NCBI GenBank assembly: GCA_001584585.1
Contig: LSYV01000097.1
Location: 178,507-242,506, forward strand
Direction: 5' to 3'
Source: Gonium pectorale
Taxonomy: Eukaryota; Chlorophyta; Chlorophyceae; Chlamydomonadales; Volvocaceae
DNA: 64,000 nucleotides
The notes under the pieces are model-generated. The model had not been told where the DNA came from, searched no databases, and saw nothing but the letters and a program-made list of their open reading frames with translations. Of this stretch, positions 22,421 through 34,315 are shown in pieces; position 1 is the first letter of the stretch, and every line of letters starts with the position of its first letter. A program made the translations under genes and the position numbers.

Positions 22421-23113
22421 TGTACGTGTGAAGGGGCTGATTCAAATCTGTTTGCTGCTACGAGTGCACGCTCTAAGAGCGGACCGGGTTCGCGGGGACA
22501 GAGAGGAGCGGTTGGGGCGGGGCGGGGGGGGAGGGGGCTCACGGCTCAGGGTCGCTCCGGGCGGACCAAACTAAGAGCCAACCGCCAAGTCTGTATTGTA
22601 AGGCCGATGGCACGTCATGAGCAGCTGGCTCGATAGGACCCCAGCTGTCGGTTCGCGCAACTTTCCTTCAGGTCGTGATTTATTCAAGGGCATGCAGCCG
22701 CAACTGTGAGCTTCATGCTCAGCATGCCGTCGCAATTGCTCAATGCCGGTCGGGGAGGGGTACGACACTATGAAGTTCGGTTGGCACAGAAAGTGATTGG
22801 GCGCCATCCGCATCCTATAAGTTTAATTTAATACCTTAGAGAACAATTTCGTCGCTGTGCATCGTATGTCATTCGCCCACCATTTGGGTCTTGCACGCCT
22901 GCTCCTTTGTAAGGAACGGACATCTTTATGCCAAAGCTGGCTTTTTTTAGGAGTTGCCTTAGTAGCTTAAAGCTTCCTTAACGCGTGCATCGTCCGAGTA
23001 TACATCCTTCTTGCACCCAGAAGGGCGCGAGCCCTGATAGGGCGTTATTACGCATCACTTGGCAGAGCCCGGGGCTTCCCCTCGCGTCAGCGGAGCTGGG
23101 GCGAAGGGGGTCC
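22421..23113. other. Shared upstream region of AP2-like (-) and GT77-like (+) genes
   Basis: This is a head-to-head gap of about 690 bases. It includes a G-rich run near 22517-22540 and an AT-richer part at 22810-22980. An ATG at 22985 is in frame with the GT77 coding sequence, so part of this stretch may be translated. No motif could be assigned. Confidence 0.4.
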
Positions 23114-26100
23114 ATGCCACCTGTGCGGATGACCGACTACACGTTTGGCGGCGAGGCTAGCCATGGCGTCGCACGCAGCAAGCCCTGTCGACGAGCTACG
23201 GTTGCTTCTGTGGCGCTGCTGCTCTTCCTGGCACGCCCGGGTGCACACTGCTCGTCGGCCGTGGGCTCCGCACAAGACACCGTCCCGTCTGAGCAGCAGC
23301 GGCGGGCGCTGAAGAACGATTACCGTACCAATATAGCGCTCACGACTCGCGGGCCAGACGATGACGGCGGCGGCGAGTGGGGCCACACTGAGGGGACCGG
23401 CCCTGGGCCGCAGGATTCGCTGGAGCGGCCTGCCGGCCGTCAGCTCACTGCAAAACGCAAGCGGCTCCCAAAGCGCCGACCCGCGCGGAACGGCGCCTAC
23501 GTAAGCCTTGGCAAAGTCCGTGCCTTCACCGGCGACGTGTACCCCAGCCCCTCGCTTGTACTGGCGCTTGAGAACCGCTCCTACAAGCGCGAGCTAATAC
23601 TGGTCACGGACTCGCGGCCCCGCACGGCGCTGCAGCTATTCCACAACTTAGCGCAGCTGGGCCTGGTGCACGCGCTCTGGCTCACGTCCTCCCACTCTTC
23701 CTGCGCATCTATGGCGGACTTGGCGGCCAAGCGCGACGCGCTCATCCGTCAGCGGAGGGCCATGCAGCAGGCATCCGTCACCGGCGGCGGCGGCGCTGCC
23801 GCTGGCAGCGGTACCGGCGGAGGTGGGGCCGCGGCCGCCACCAGCGCCCGCGCGCTGCTGGCAGCCGATGGGACAAACAACACTAGTGGTGGCGGCATCT
23901 CAGCGGCGGTCGCCGCCACGCTGGCGGCGGCGTATATCCATGGCGGCGACGCTACTGAGACCGTCGCTCCCGACGATATGATGGGCTGCGCCTGGTACAG
24001 TCAGCCCTTCCCGCCCGGCTTCACGGGTCACCGGCGTCTGATGATGAAACGGATCATGCTGTTGGCCCGGATCGTACGCCTTGGATACAACGTCCTGTCC
24101 CTGGACACGGACGTAATCATTTTCCGCGACCCGTACCCGCTGCTCAAGGCCCCGCCGTACAACACCGTACAGATGGTGGTTGGCAAGAGCATCCGCTCCA
24201 ACGGCGTTGCCAACACGGGGGTCGTGTACGTGCACAACGCCTCGCGCAGCGGGCCCGTGGCGTGGGTGCTGAGCGAGGTGGTGCAGCGGAACATGCGCTG
24301 GGTGGAGCACAACATCTCCATGCCGCACATGGAGGCCGCGGCGCACGTGGCAATCACAGGCGCGCCCGCGACCGGCATCGTCCGGCTGATGCCGCAGCAG
24401 GCCGACAGCCGCGGCTGCTGGGACCAGTTCCTCTTCGGTGACGTTGTGCTAACCGGCGTGACCGGAAAGCTGGTTCTTCTCTACTGTGCGCGTCCCGTAA
24501 CAAAGGCGTCGAAGGGGTCTGGCGGCGGCGGAGGGGCCACTGGGAGGCGCGTGGTGTCCGCAGTGGGGGCGGGCGGGGCCGGTATCGGGCGGAGGGGCGA
24601 GGAGGAGGACGGCGGTTGGACGGCGCGGCATTACACCGCAATGAACCTGGAGGGCGAGCGCACGCCCACAGATCTCATGACGGTTAGTGGCGGCCGCGGT
24701 GGAAAGCAGGTGTGATGGGCGCAGTGTGGTGGGCACAGAGCTTGCGTAGGGGAACGCGCGACTCGGCGCGTGCAGGTGGGCTAGGGTCGGCACGACCTTT
24801 GGGTAGCCTGGTATCGAGTGCTTTCACGGGCTGTTGGGTGCCATGGGTGCTAGCCACGTGCACTCGCAAGTGCACCCGGAAGCTGCCTTCAGCTCTCGGC
24901 CCCTCAACGACTTTCACGTTAGTTTGTCGCTTGCGTTGTGGACAGTCACAGTCGGGCTGGGGCTGAGGGTCCATGGGCGCCGGCTAGGATGCCTTCGCTC
25001 GCTGTCCTGTTGCAGAACTGCATCAGCACGCTGTCACGCATGTTGAACACAGCAGGCATGACTTGGCGCTTGCCGCCCTGCCCGGTCCCCCTGTCATCCC
25101 CCCACAAAACAGCGCGAGGTGATCTCCGTGGAGGACGACCCTGCGCTTGTCTCCCTCGTGGGCGGCAAGACCTATGCGCACTTTGTCATGAACTTCACCA
25201 TCCCGCACAACCCGGAGCCGCTGCTGAGCGGCGACCCCGGCTACAGGCTGCCACCGGTGCAGCCGGGCGGCACGGCCGACGGCTTTCTTAAAGTGCTCCA
25301 GGCGGATGCAAGCCTGGCGGAGTCGCGGTCGGGCGCAGCGGGCCAGGCCGGAGCGGCCGGGCGGCACCTGCAGCAGGGCGTTGCGCAGTCGAAGGCGGTG
25401 GAAGCGGCGGGAGCTGCGATCAGGGAGAGAATCGCGTATGCCGCGGACTGGCTGATCGGCGGCTGGCCTCAGCGTGGGGCGTTGGGCTACTGGGACCCCA
25501 CGCTTACGCACGGCAAACCTAAACAGGTACGTAAACGGGTCCAAACACGTTCGGAACCCCCACATAGCGCGTTCCAGCCCGCTTGCCATGGGTATGTACG
25601 GTGATTGCCTAAGCGTGTTGGTTTGCTAGGCCGGTATCCTAATGGCTTCCGAAACCTCGAGAGTCAGCCCACGGAGGTTCTGATTGCTAGAGGCGCAAGT
25701 GCGTGCACGTTTTCATACACAACGAGCAAACTGGTGTTCGCTGCCTTACTGCGCCCTCTGCTTCGCAGGTGTTTGGCCACTTGGTCCGTGCGCCTGGGCC
25801 GACGAACTTGGGCAAGGACGCTGTTCGCATGCTATACGGCGAGTACGACTGGGAGCTGGCGGCGCTGGCGGCCGGCGGACCGTACCCTTTCCTTGGCTCG
25901 CCCGACGCCGGGGAGCCTCCCCGCCTGGTTGCTTTGCACCCGGACGTCGACACGAGCACGATCTCCCTCCACCAGTGGACCAACACAGCCCGCGGGCTGG
26001 CACAGATTGCGCTACTCACCGGGCGGCGCGTCGTATGGCCATCGGTACCATGTGATAGCGACTGGGTTCAGCCCAACCCTGGATCGCGTCGGGCGCTGCC

Positions 26101-26854
26101 TTTTAACATGAACCTGCGCTTCCTTGCCCACGGGACGTTCTCCGACGGCCTGATATGCACCCCGGCCACCATCCTTCACCAAAAGTGCCTCTACGCGCGC
26201 CACGTCGTGCAGCGAAATTACTCAACGACAGCTGATGTCGGCGTTGATGGGGATGGCATAGAGGACGACGGCGGTGGGCCCGAGTACGTCACTCGTATAG
26301 AGGGTCCCCGCGGCATCCTGCCATGGGAGTTCGCGCTGCTGCGGCGACTGCTGCCTTCCGAGACGGAGCCTGGGCCCCACAACACGGTGCACCTACAGGG
26401 CACCGATAACGACTACGACGATGGGGGGGAGCGGCCCATCATGTTTGACGAGCCTCCGCGCACAGAGGTACGGGCTGTGATTGGTGGAGGCCTGGGGTGG
26501 CAGCAATACCATTGACTCTGTGCCTCTGTCCATGGTCGTGCGCCCCTTCTGCATGCTGTGCACACCCGTATCAACCACTGCGCACGTGACGGGACCAAGC
26601 CCTAAAGGCGTCGAGAGCCTTCGGCACACTGATACATGCTTCACGACACGTGTCGTGTGCACCCTGCCACGCAGGGGGTCGCCTACGTCAAGGCGTCTAG
26701 CATCCTGAAGCCGCTGCGCGAGGGCCCGCTGGCTGCGGAGCGCGTGCTGTACCTGGCGCAGCGCACCTTTGTGTCCCAGCTGAAGAAGCTGGATGACCCG
26801 GACTTCGCTGCCAAGTACAGAGCGTTCCGGAACGAGTGCCCTGCGCTCCGATGA
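23114..26854 (+). CDS. GT77-type nucleotide-diphospho-sugar transferase (arabinosyltransferase-like)
   Basis: Members of this family (plant RRA, XEG113 and relatives) are Golgi type II membrane enzymes that add sugars, often arabinose on hydroxyproline-rich glycoproteins, which form the algal cell wall. Four exons close in phase: 23114-24709, 25113-25526, 25769-26467 and 26675-26854, giving about 962 residues. A hydrophobic signal anchor (ATVASVALLLFLA) follows a basic N-terminus. The catalytic DxD motif is in LGYNVLSLDTDVIIFRDPYP, followed by the family's NTGVVYVHN-type segment and a GCWDQFLF motif. C-terminal to it are LHQWTNTARGLAQIALLTGR and WPSVPCDSDW. A Gly/Ala-rich insert interrupts the N-terminal half of the transferase domain. 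In-frame ATGs exist at 22985, 23114 and 23129; I prefer one of the last two. Exon 1 could instead end at 24682 (donor gttagt), which also keeps phase. Confidence 0.87.
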
Positions 26855-28319
26855 CGTGGTACCGCCGCAACGCAGCGCGCGTGTTCCAGCATTTCCTCTA
26901 CGTGAACACATGTTACAAAGGAATTTTGCTAGTAGCGCGAAGGTGACATGACGACTTACCGTGGGCGTTTGGATCCTTGTGAGACTTGGCAAACCAGGCA
27001 ACCTCGTGGAGTTGCTGCGTCGGGGCTGGAATGGCCCGTGCTGGATATAATGATACTTTAAGCATGGACTGAAAACCACAGCGTGCTGGCCAGTCTCTCT
27101 GATTCATCGTGTGTTCTTATGTGCGGGTGCGCTGTCCTCACACGATTTGCAAGGAGCGAGTGCAATTCTGATTTGCCCCTTCTAGTGTGGAGAGCATGTG
27201 GTTGCAGACAGTGCATGAGTGTTGAGATGTGCAGTGGCCCGCCTTCGTGTGTACGCCTTGCGTGCTGAAAGTTGCACGCCGCCAAACGAATGAGCATCAT
27301 CTTGAAATATACGGCGGCAAGTTTATCATGTATGTGTGTGATTGTTGCTGGCGGATCAATGCTGTTTGGTTCAGGGCCGGCCATGGAGGCTTTGGTTTCA
27401 AGCGCACCAACGGGATGCACTGGTACCCATGACAAGGAGACATATGCGTCGGCCAGCCAGGTTGGATGCTAGATGCATTGGCAGTTCGGTGTTACCGACC
27501 TTACCATATTTTGAAGTCCTCTAAGAGTCACCCCACGTTTCTTTGCACAATCTTTTGAGACCGCATGGCACCGGAATATGGCAACAGGGAATGAATTTTG
27601 CATCTCATCTCAGTCACATGCACCTTCGCATCTTCGGCTTAGCCACCCCGTCAGTGGTCATAGATGTTCCATCCGTACGACGATGTTGTGCATCGGCGAT
27701 CAAGTGCGCCGCAAAATGGAAACGCTGCAACCTTGCCACCGCGACGGATTGATGGTCGTATCACACAGCAATAATAAGCTGGGGATTCTTATCACCTGTT
27801 GCACCTGCCAAACGTCCTGCACTACCCCACTCAGTACCATAAGCACACGGTTCACTACACCAGATGCACAAGAGTCCATACGAAACCTAGCACTGTCGGT
27901 CATAATGTACAAAGTAGCCTAGAAAGGCCCGGCAAATACGGCCGTTGCACCCGAGCACATCCTGACAGAATTAGCAAACAGCCACGTTCAATGCGAATAG
28001 GCCATGGAATGGATGGATTGTCGTAATTCACGGCGGGGCGGCCCCCTCTGCAAGCCATTACGGCAAAACACCTGCCAGTACGCATCTACAGTAGGACTTA
28101 CCAATACTCTCCATTGGCAAACCTTGTCGTGAAATTCCCTCCCTGGCAACCTGCACGGCCCTGTAATACCGCACCTATGCACGACAGGCGCGTGCATTGT
28201 GCACCCACATGCCAGCACCCCGCTGCAATCTGTGTCAAGGTGCAAACTCTCTGACATCCGCGCGCTGATACTTTTATGGCCAGGAAGTGGGCAACGCCGG
28301 CCTGCCCCTCCGAATCATT
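26855..28319. other. Intergenic, convergent 3' ends of GT77-like and J-domain genes
   Basis: This is 1.46 kb of lower-GC sequence with no splice-consistent exon or recognisable motif on either strand. It should contain both 3' UTRs. A TGTAA at 28162 is on the plus strand but far (1.3 kb) from the GT77-like stop. Confidence 0.4.
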
Positions 28320-30247
28320 TTACGACCTCTGTATGGAAATGAACGATCCGACAGTGTTCCACGCGGGCTGCACCCGGACTGGCAGCGCGGCCTTCTTCTC
28401 CACCGGCACCAGGGCGTGCTGGCTGACGTAGTCGTCGCCGCCGCTCAGCATCGCAGCAGCCGAACGCCTGCAATGCCATTGGGGAGCGTCCGTCAGGCCA
28501 TACAGTATCCACTTGCGGCAAAACGTTCGATGCTGTATGGGTCGCCATGATGACTGCCCGCGACTATTGCTTCCCCGTCGCCTTTCATGCACGAACCGGC
28601 CTGACGCGCGTTGTGCTCAGCCTCTCTCAACGCCACGGTAGCCTCCCAAAAAAATCCTTAAGGAGACAGATGAAATGAATCTGTCACGGCTTACACGCAC
28701 GCATCAGGGCCCCATCACACACGCAGCAGGTTCCTGCCTCCGACAACCCGGAGCCACACCCACCAGGCTGACGCGCTGGTCTGCTCCGCGAGCGCCGGCA
28801 GCACCTGAGCCGCAGAAGAGGCCGCCACCAGGGCCGTGCTGGCAAAGCCGTCGCCGGCCAGGCTGTGGTGCCACGAATCCCCTCCCCAGCTGCTGCTGGA
28901 TGGGGATGACGACGATGCGCTCGCGTGTTTGACGAGGGCGGTGGTGGCGGCGAAGCTGGTCCCGGAGCTTGACATGAAGTCGTCGGCGCCATGGCAGTAC
29001 AAGCTGTGCCACTGCTGCGCCGGAGTGGGGGATGAGGCCCGCGCCGACCACGCCGACGTGGAGCCTGCGATTCGGCGATGCGTCGGAGGCGTGAGCGGTC
29101 AAAGTACGGGAGCGGGTGCAGGGCGACGTCCAGCCGGATAAATGCGCTGCGACCTCACTGGCGTGGAGGGGCATGCAGCACAGCACGCCTGCATGTGTTT
29201 GCGATGCCACGCACAAGGCGCACGGTGCAAGAGCGCCGCAGCCTCACCGCTGCGGTACGGGGTGGCACTACGGCCGTAGCGCGAGCGGCTGCCAGTGCGG
29301 ATGCTGCTGCTCCGGCCGTAGGCATTCGGAGTGGTGGCCCGCTGCTGCGGGCCAGCTCCGGAAGACGAGACTCGGCTGAAGCCGTGCTGCGACGCTTCCT
29401 GTCCGAAGATGCTCTTATAGCCGCCACCTCCGCTACTGTGCCCACTGGCGGACGCGGTGCTGGTGCTCCTGCCCGTGCTGCCCGCCGCGGCGAAGCCTGT
29501 CGCGTGCGACTGTGAACCGCTGAAGCCCGCAGCGTAGTCATCACCGGATGAGGAGTGCACGAACGCAGACTTGGGCGGTGCCGCCGTGCTTGCAAATCTG
29601 TAATGTCCAGGTGCCGTCATACGGGCCGTTCGGGAGGGTCAGCACGTAGTCAAAAGGGTTGAACGCCCAAGACACATGAGCTACATGGTTGAACACGTGG
29701 GTCGAAGGGACAGCTGTTTTCCTTGTCGGCAGCTGACGTTATGAACCCTACGGACTCACCCCGAGGAGGTTTGTGCTTGCGAGGGTTTGCGTACGCTCGA
29801 CGTGCGGCGGACGCTTGTGGTGCGGTACTTGCTCCAGTCGTAGCCGACTGGTCCTGGACCAGCCGGCTTCGAGGCTGGTGGCGGCGGCGGCGCCGTGGCC
29901 TGCATACGCAGTACGTATGTACGTCATACTCCGTGACTTAGGAGGTCAGGGTCACAACCTTGACGAAAACAAAAGCCATGGCGACACGCATGCTACAATG
30001 CATCGAGTCACATCCCCCGTATTGCGGGCCAGTCTGATCATCACCTGCTTGAGCTGCAAATCATACTTCGCGCGGGTTGCCATGTCTACTAGGGTGTCGT
30101 ATGCTTGCTTAAGCTCCATGAACTTATTCTGGGCGCCTGGTTGCTTGCAGCGGTCGGGGTGCCACATGAGCGCGAGCCTCCGGAACGCATCCTTGATGTC
30201 TCGCACGGATGCCGTGTCGCGGACGCCCAGGATGTCGTAATGCGTCC
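28320..30247 (-). CDS. J-domain (DnaJ-like) protein, first exon not found
   Basis: J-domains stimulate the ATPase of Hsp70 partners. Five exons join in phase: 30247-30045, 29899-29760, 29597-29248, 29064-28764 and 28467-28320 (stop), giving at least 380 residues. The J-domain is complete and N-terminal: THYDILGVRDTASVRDIK, helix II FRRLALMW, the essential HPD (in WHPDRCK), then FMELKQAYDTLVD and AKYDLQLKQ. The remaining 300 residues are low-complexity (Ser/Gly/Ala/Thr, with a YDWSKYR segment). They lack the Gly/Phe, zinc-finger or substrate domains of type I/II proteins, making this a type III (DnaJC-like) protein. The frame stays open some way upstream of 30247 without an ATG, so the initiating exon and any transit peptide lie further right and could not be fixed. 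Client and compartment cannot be read from the sequence. Confidence 0.78.
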
Positions 30248-31722
30248 CTGGCCGGCGGAATCGGATGTGGTCAGAAGCGCAGTAGAAACGCGACGGTACG
30301 CACCCTTTTGAAGAATGCTAGCAAGTTGGCAAGCAAGCCGCGTGCGAACACCCGCAGGAGTTATCAGAGGTTCCCGGGGCGGGAAGACGAAAGGCTAGGC
30401 CTTTTAACCGCATCGCACGTGAAGGCTTTCGGCATTGGGGCAACTGTTACCCCAGTACTAAACTAAGCTTGTCCGCTCGGTCCGGCCTCACTGGCTCATG
30501 GCTTACTTCGAGAGAACGCCGCCGCTGCGGCACAGTGCACCCGCACGGTGACGTTGCGCTGCCTCGTACATACAGGAGCTCGCAGGCGGCATTGAGCTGA
30601 TGGCGCCCGGAAATCATAATAGGGCGAGTGGCGCATCGTCGAAACAGAGCTACAGGCAAAAGCGCAGCACTGGACCTAGCAGACGAATGCAATAAAACTG
30701 GAATCTGATTATGTTGCAAGGTGTCTTTCTTTTAAGCGCTGCTTCTCCGAGTGAACACGTTGGTTTCGCGCTGGTGTTTGGGCTTCGTCTAGCAGACTGA
30801 GGCTTGATATTGTGAATACGTTTCCAGCAGGCGCACCTTCATTTCACTGTTACGAATTCGGGCGTAGGCCCCCCGAGCCTACTCTACTAGAGAGAGTAGA
30901 ATGGGGCGCGCCCGACCCCCCGACGGTCATTTTGCAAGCATGTCACATGGATATGGCGAAGGTCTATCATATGTATTATTGAGCTGAGAGTCGTTTGAGT
31001 ATCGCGGCCGTGTGAACCAACCAACCGCCTTCTCGCCTCCTCGCATGCAAACAGCGACATGTGCACATGCTCACCTTCTCATCAATGAACGGGAAGCTGG
31101 TGCATGCCGTTACGCCCAAGGAACCGACAACTGCAACTGAGGAAAGGCCACACTTGAGAAGATGGTCACTGCAGGTGCAGGACACATGCATGACATGCCA
31201 CATGCGTTGGGATGCTGCGTAAATCTTTGGGGCATTGTTCGGCTGCGCTGGGGCCTCCCGTCATATCTCATATGCCGACCTGCAACGGGGAGTTCGTGTC
31301 GCTAGTGAATTGCACCCATGTGCAGAACTTATGAGCATGGAAGCAGACTTACAGGCAGGAATGATGGGGTGTTGCAACATCATCGGCGTTTCAGATAAAT
31401 GCGCCATCGACATGCATTTGTCCCCAAAGAAATGATTGTGTCATGCATTATGAAAGATTTTCGCTCCCATGCATGAGAAGGCTCGGCGGGCGGAAGGGCG
31501 GAAGGCAACCTACTTGCCGTGCACAAACCCCTTCATCGCAATTTGTGCATCTACAATATAACTGTTGCAATTCGCAAAGTCACCGCAAGCGTTTGCGGGC
31601 ACGCAATCGCACGGCCACTGTACGGTCGGTGCACCGGGGTTGGGGCTGCGTGACCGCAATGCACTGAGTGCAAGCGGGTTCAGGAGCAGCCGTGCCTCTG
31701 GATTTTGGATGTCCCATACGAG
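30248..31722. other. Upstream regions of J-domain gene (-) and pfkB gene (+)
   Basis: The missing first exon of the J-domain gene must lie here. A short hairpin (ctactct, seven-base loop, agagtag) lies near 30873-30899. A minus-strand segment at about 31070-31132 looks exon-like (flanked by ag and gt, reading VAVVGSLGVTACTSFPF) but has no partners that I could identify. Confidence 0.35.
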
Positions 31723-34315
31723 ATGCGACGCCTGCTTCTCGCGTTGTTGCTCGCTTTGGTCGCTCTTGCAGCGTTAATTGCCCTTGAAGTCACTAGGTAA
31801 GACTGCTTAGAATCACCAGCTTCCGCAATACATTCCTATTTTTCGCAACATACAATCGGCTCGGCGCAGGCCGGAACTTCTGCTTGTTGGGACTGTAACA
31901 ATCGACGTGGTCGACGACGGCTCACGCCCTGCGGTATGTATGCATTCGCCGGGGTTTCACTCTCCGCCATCACAGCAGCTGGGGCGCCACCCGAACCCGC
32001 GCCCGCAAACCCGTCCACGCGGCAGTCCCCAGCGCCCAGCCGTCCGCCCAGCTCTGTGCCCTCGTCCTCTTGGCTACAGGGTGGAGCTGTGTCCTATGCG
32101 GCGGCGGCCGCAAAAGCTTATGGTATACGCGCGTGTGTTGTGACAGGTGAGGGCGCGTCAGGACTGGGCACGCCCGAGTTGGGCTCCTGGAGTTGGCTCC
32201 TACCTTCCTCGCCTGGGGCATGCCAGGGGCGCTGTTGGCGCAGCCGGGCCTCTCATTTCCAACGCACACCCCGTCCTCCCTACAGCGTTTCCTCTGAGTG
32301 GCATCTGGCCCTTTACTGCCTGCCTGTCTTACTGCTGCCGCAACAACCGCCCACTTGTTACATCCTCCCGTGGTGCCTCAGTGGCCGGGCCGGATGCCGA
32401 CCTGACGGTCTTCGACGGCCATGAGCTGCACGTGGTGCCCGCTGCCTCGACGCTCACCTTTGAGCACACGTACACCTGGTTCGGCCACCAGCGGCGCCTA
32501 CGGGTGACCGCCAACCCAAATGTGACCCTTTCGCGTTCCCACGTGCCATGGCACTGCCAGCGTGCGCGCATCGTGGTCCTGGGGCCGCTCACGCAGCACG
32601 AGCTGGACGCGGCATCGTTCCTGGAGTATGATGGTGAGGGCCTTGGCGCCAGGAGGATGAGCCGGCAGGGGGGAGGCCCAGGGTTGGGACGAATGGGTGC
32701 GGTCTGTAGTACCTCGCGGATGCAGATGGGTGCCGCTGCAGAAGGGCTTCCAGGTTGGCCGCGGGTGCGTATCAGAGTGCCAGAGGCGTCCACAAAGCAG
32801 TTGCAGACAAGCGAGTAAGCGGCAAGCAGCCTAGCGTTCCCAGGGGGTGTGCGTGCGTGTGACGCTTTCTTCCCGGCAGTCGTCAGCTCGCCACTTTGCA
32901 TGTATGCCTCCTCAGTAAATGATGATCGCGGGCGCACGGGCTCGCATGGGCCGTTCCAAGCCCCTTGTGCCCGCCCGCCCGCCTTCTGTGCAGGCCTGTG
33001 GAACCAGCTCTACCGTGGGCGGCAATACATCGGCCTTATGGCGCAGGGCTTCCAGCGCCGGCTCGCCCCGGACGGCAGAGTGCTGCCCCTGCAGACGCCG
33101 TCGCCTCAGCTACTGGTGCGCAGGGAACTTCTGCGGCGGGCGGGGCGTTGCAGTGGCGAGGGTTGTACCATGGGTGCAGAGTGGCAAAGCAGTGGAGAGG
33201 GGCAGCTGCGGCCGTTCCAGAGCGGGCCATCAGGTTGGTCACGAGAGGCGGGAGCTTGACTTCGTTCGGTGTCCTTCTTGAGGAGCACCGGCGCGGCCGC
33301 TCCGCCCTGTTGGCGCCCGCCGTGCGCAGTCCCGCGATCCAATCCCGTATTCTACCTGTCGCGAGCACATAACATTTGACCTGCCGTGCCCCGACTTCCG
33401 CTCCCCACGTGTTTGGTGCCTCTCCCTGTGCTACACCAGGCTGGCCTAGGGCGCTGGCGGCGCGTGTCGCTGTTTCTGTCGGACGTGGAGACGGACACGT
33501 GGTCTGAGGACTGGCTGGGGCTGGTGGTGGGGTCTGCCCAGCGGGTGCTCATCACGCGGGGGAGCCAGGGAGCCACTGAATACAACGACACCGGCGTGCA
33601 CACCATCGGGATTGTGCCGGTGAGGATGGAGGACCTGAGAGGCAGCACGCTGTTGAACTGCAAGCTGCTCTGGCTGGAGCGTTGTTTGTGACCCCGACCG
33701 CTTACGAGCGGCCAGCTTTGCCACTCGGGGGTCCGTGCGTGCTGGCACTCTCGCAGCGGCGGGCCGGCGGCGTCATTGTCCACTGTTCGCATAAGTGCTC
33801 ATGTGGTGACCGCCCATGCTGCGGACATCGCTTGAAACATTTTAATGTGTTCGGGCTCCATGCCTTCTTGCTGCCCGCAGGTGGACAAGGTGCGGGACAC
33901 CAACGGCGCGGGTGACACCTTTGCAACCGGCTATATGCTGGCCCTGGCGCGCGGCTTCCGCGACCCGGGCAACCACGCCTCCTGGGCCGCCAGCCGCGCG
34001 GTGATGCAGGGGCAGGCCTGCAAGCCACAGTGCGCCGGCGACCTCATTGAGGGGCACGTTGCGCACTGGGGCCTGGCCGACCGCGCGGGCGCTGCGTTGC
34101 GGGGCCTAGTGGAGGTGGTGCACGGGGCCGTCGACTTGACGCTGAGGGACGGCCTGGCGGCGCTGGTGCACCTGCGGGGCCTGCCGCGCGGTGCGCTGTG
34201 GAAGGTGCTGGCAGCGCCTCCGTCTAGCAACGCATTGGCGCCGCTGCCTCCCGGGGGAGCCGATGCAGGTGTTGACCCAACGGAATGGACGGTGGAGCGG
34301 TCTGGCGTGAGCTAG
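31723..34315 (+). CDS. pfkB-family carbohydrate kinase with hydrophobic N-terminus
   Basis: The pfkB (ribokinase) fold phosphorylates sugars, nucleosides or inositol with ATP. Seven exons close in phase: 31723-31796, 31870-31933, 32080-32146, 32382-32633, 32994-33115, 33440-33619 and 33881-34315, giving 397 residues. Motifs are LLVGTVTIDVVDDG at the fold's start, GGAVSYAAAAAKAYG (substrate-lid Gly-Gly), VVLGPLTQHELD, MAQGFQRRL, VLITRGSQGA and the signature DTNGAGDTFATGYMLAL, whose GAGD aspartate is the catalytic base. The overall spacing resembles plant inositol 3-kinase-like members more than fructokinases, but the substrate cannot be assigned. The first exon encodes MRRLLLALLLALVALAAL, a strongly hydrophobic segment suggesting a signal anchor or membrane tether, unusual for this cytosolic family. 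The C-terminal 90 residues beyond the kinase core are Ala/Gly/Leu-rich. Confidence 0.88.

Noticed and set aside
29541..29725. Protein-like minus-strand reading (VSWAFNPFDYVLTLPNGPYD)
   Set aside because: The J-domain gene's exons on either side join in phase when this stretch (29598-29759) is treated as an intron, and the frame ends in a stop without a usable acceptor of its own.
30873..30899. Seven-pair hairpin ctactct/agagtag
   Set aside because: Short, AT-poor and isolated; expected by chance in a window of this size.
31070..31132. Exon-like minus-strand segment (VAVVGSLGVTACTSFPF) between ag and gt
   Set aside because: No neighbouring exons, start or stop could be joined to it, and no family is recognised.
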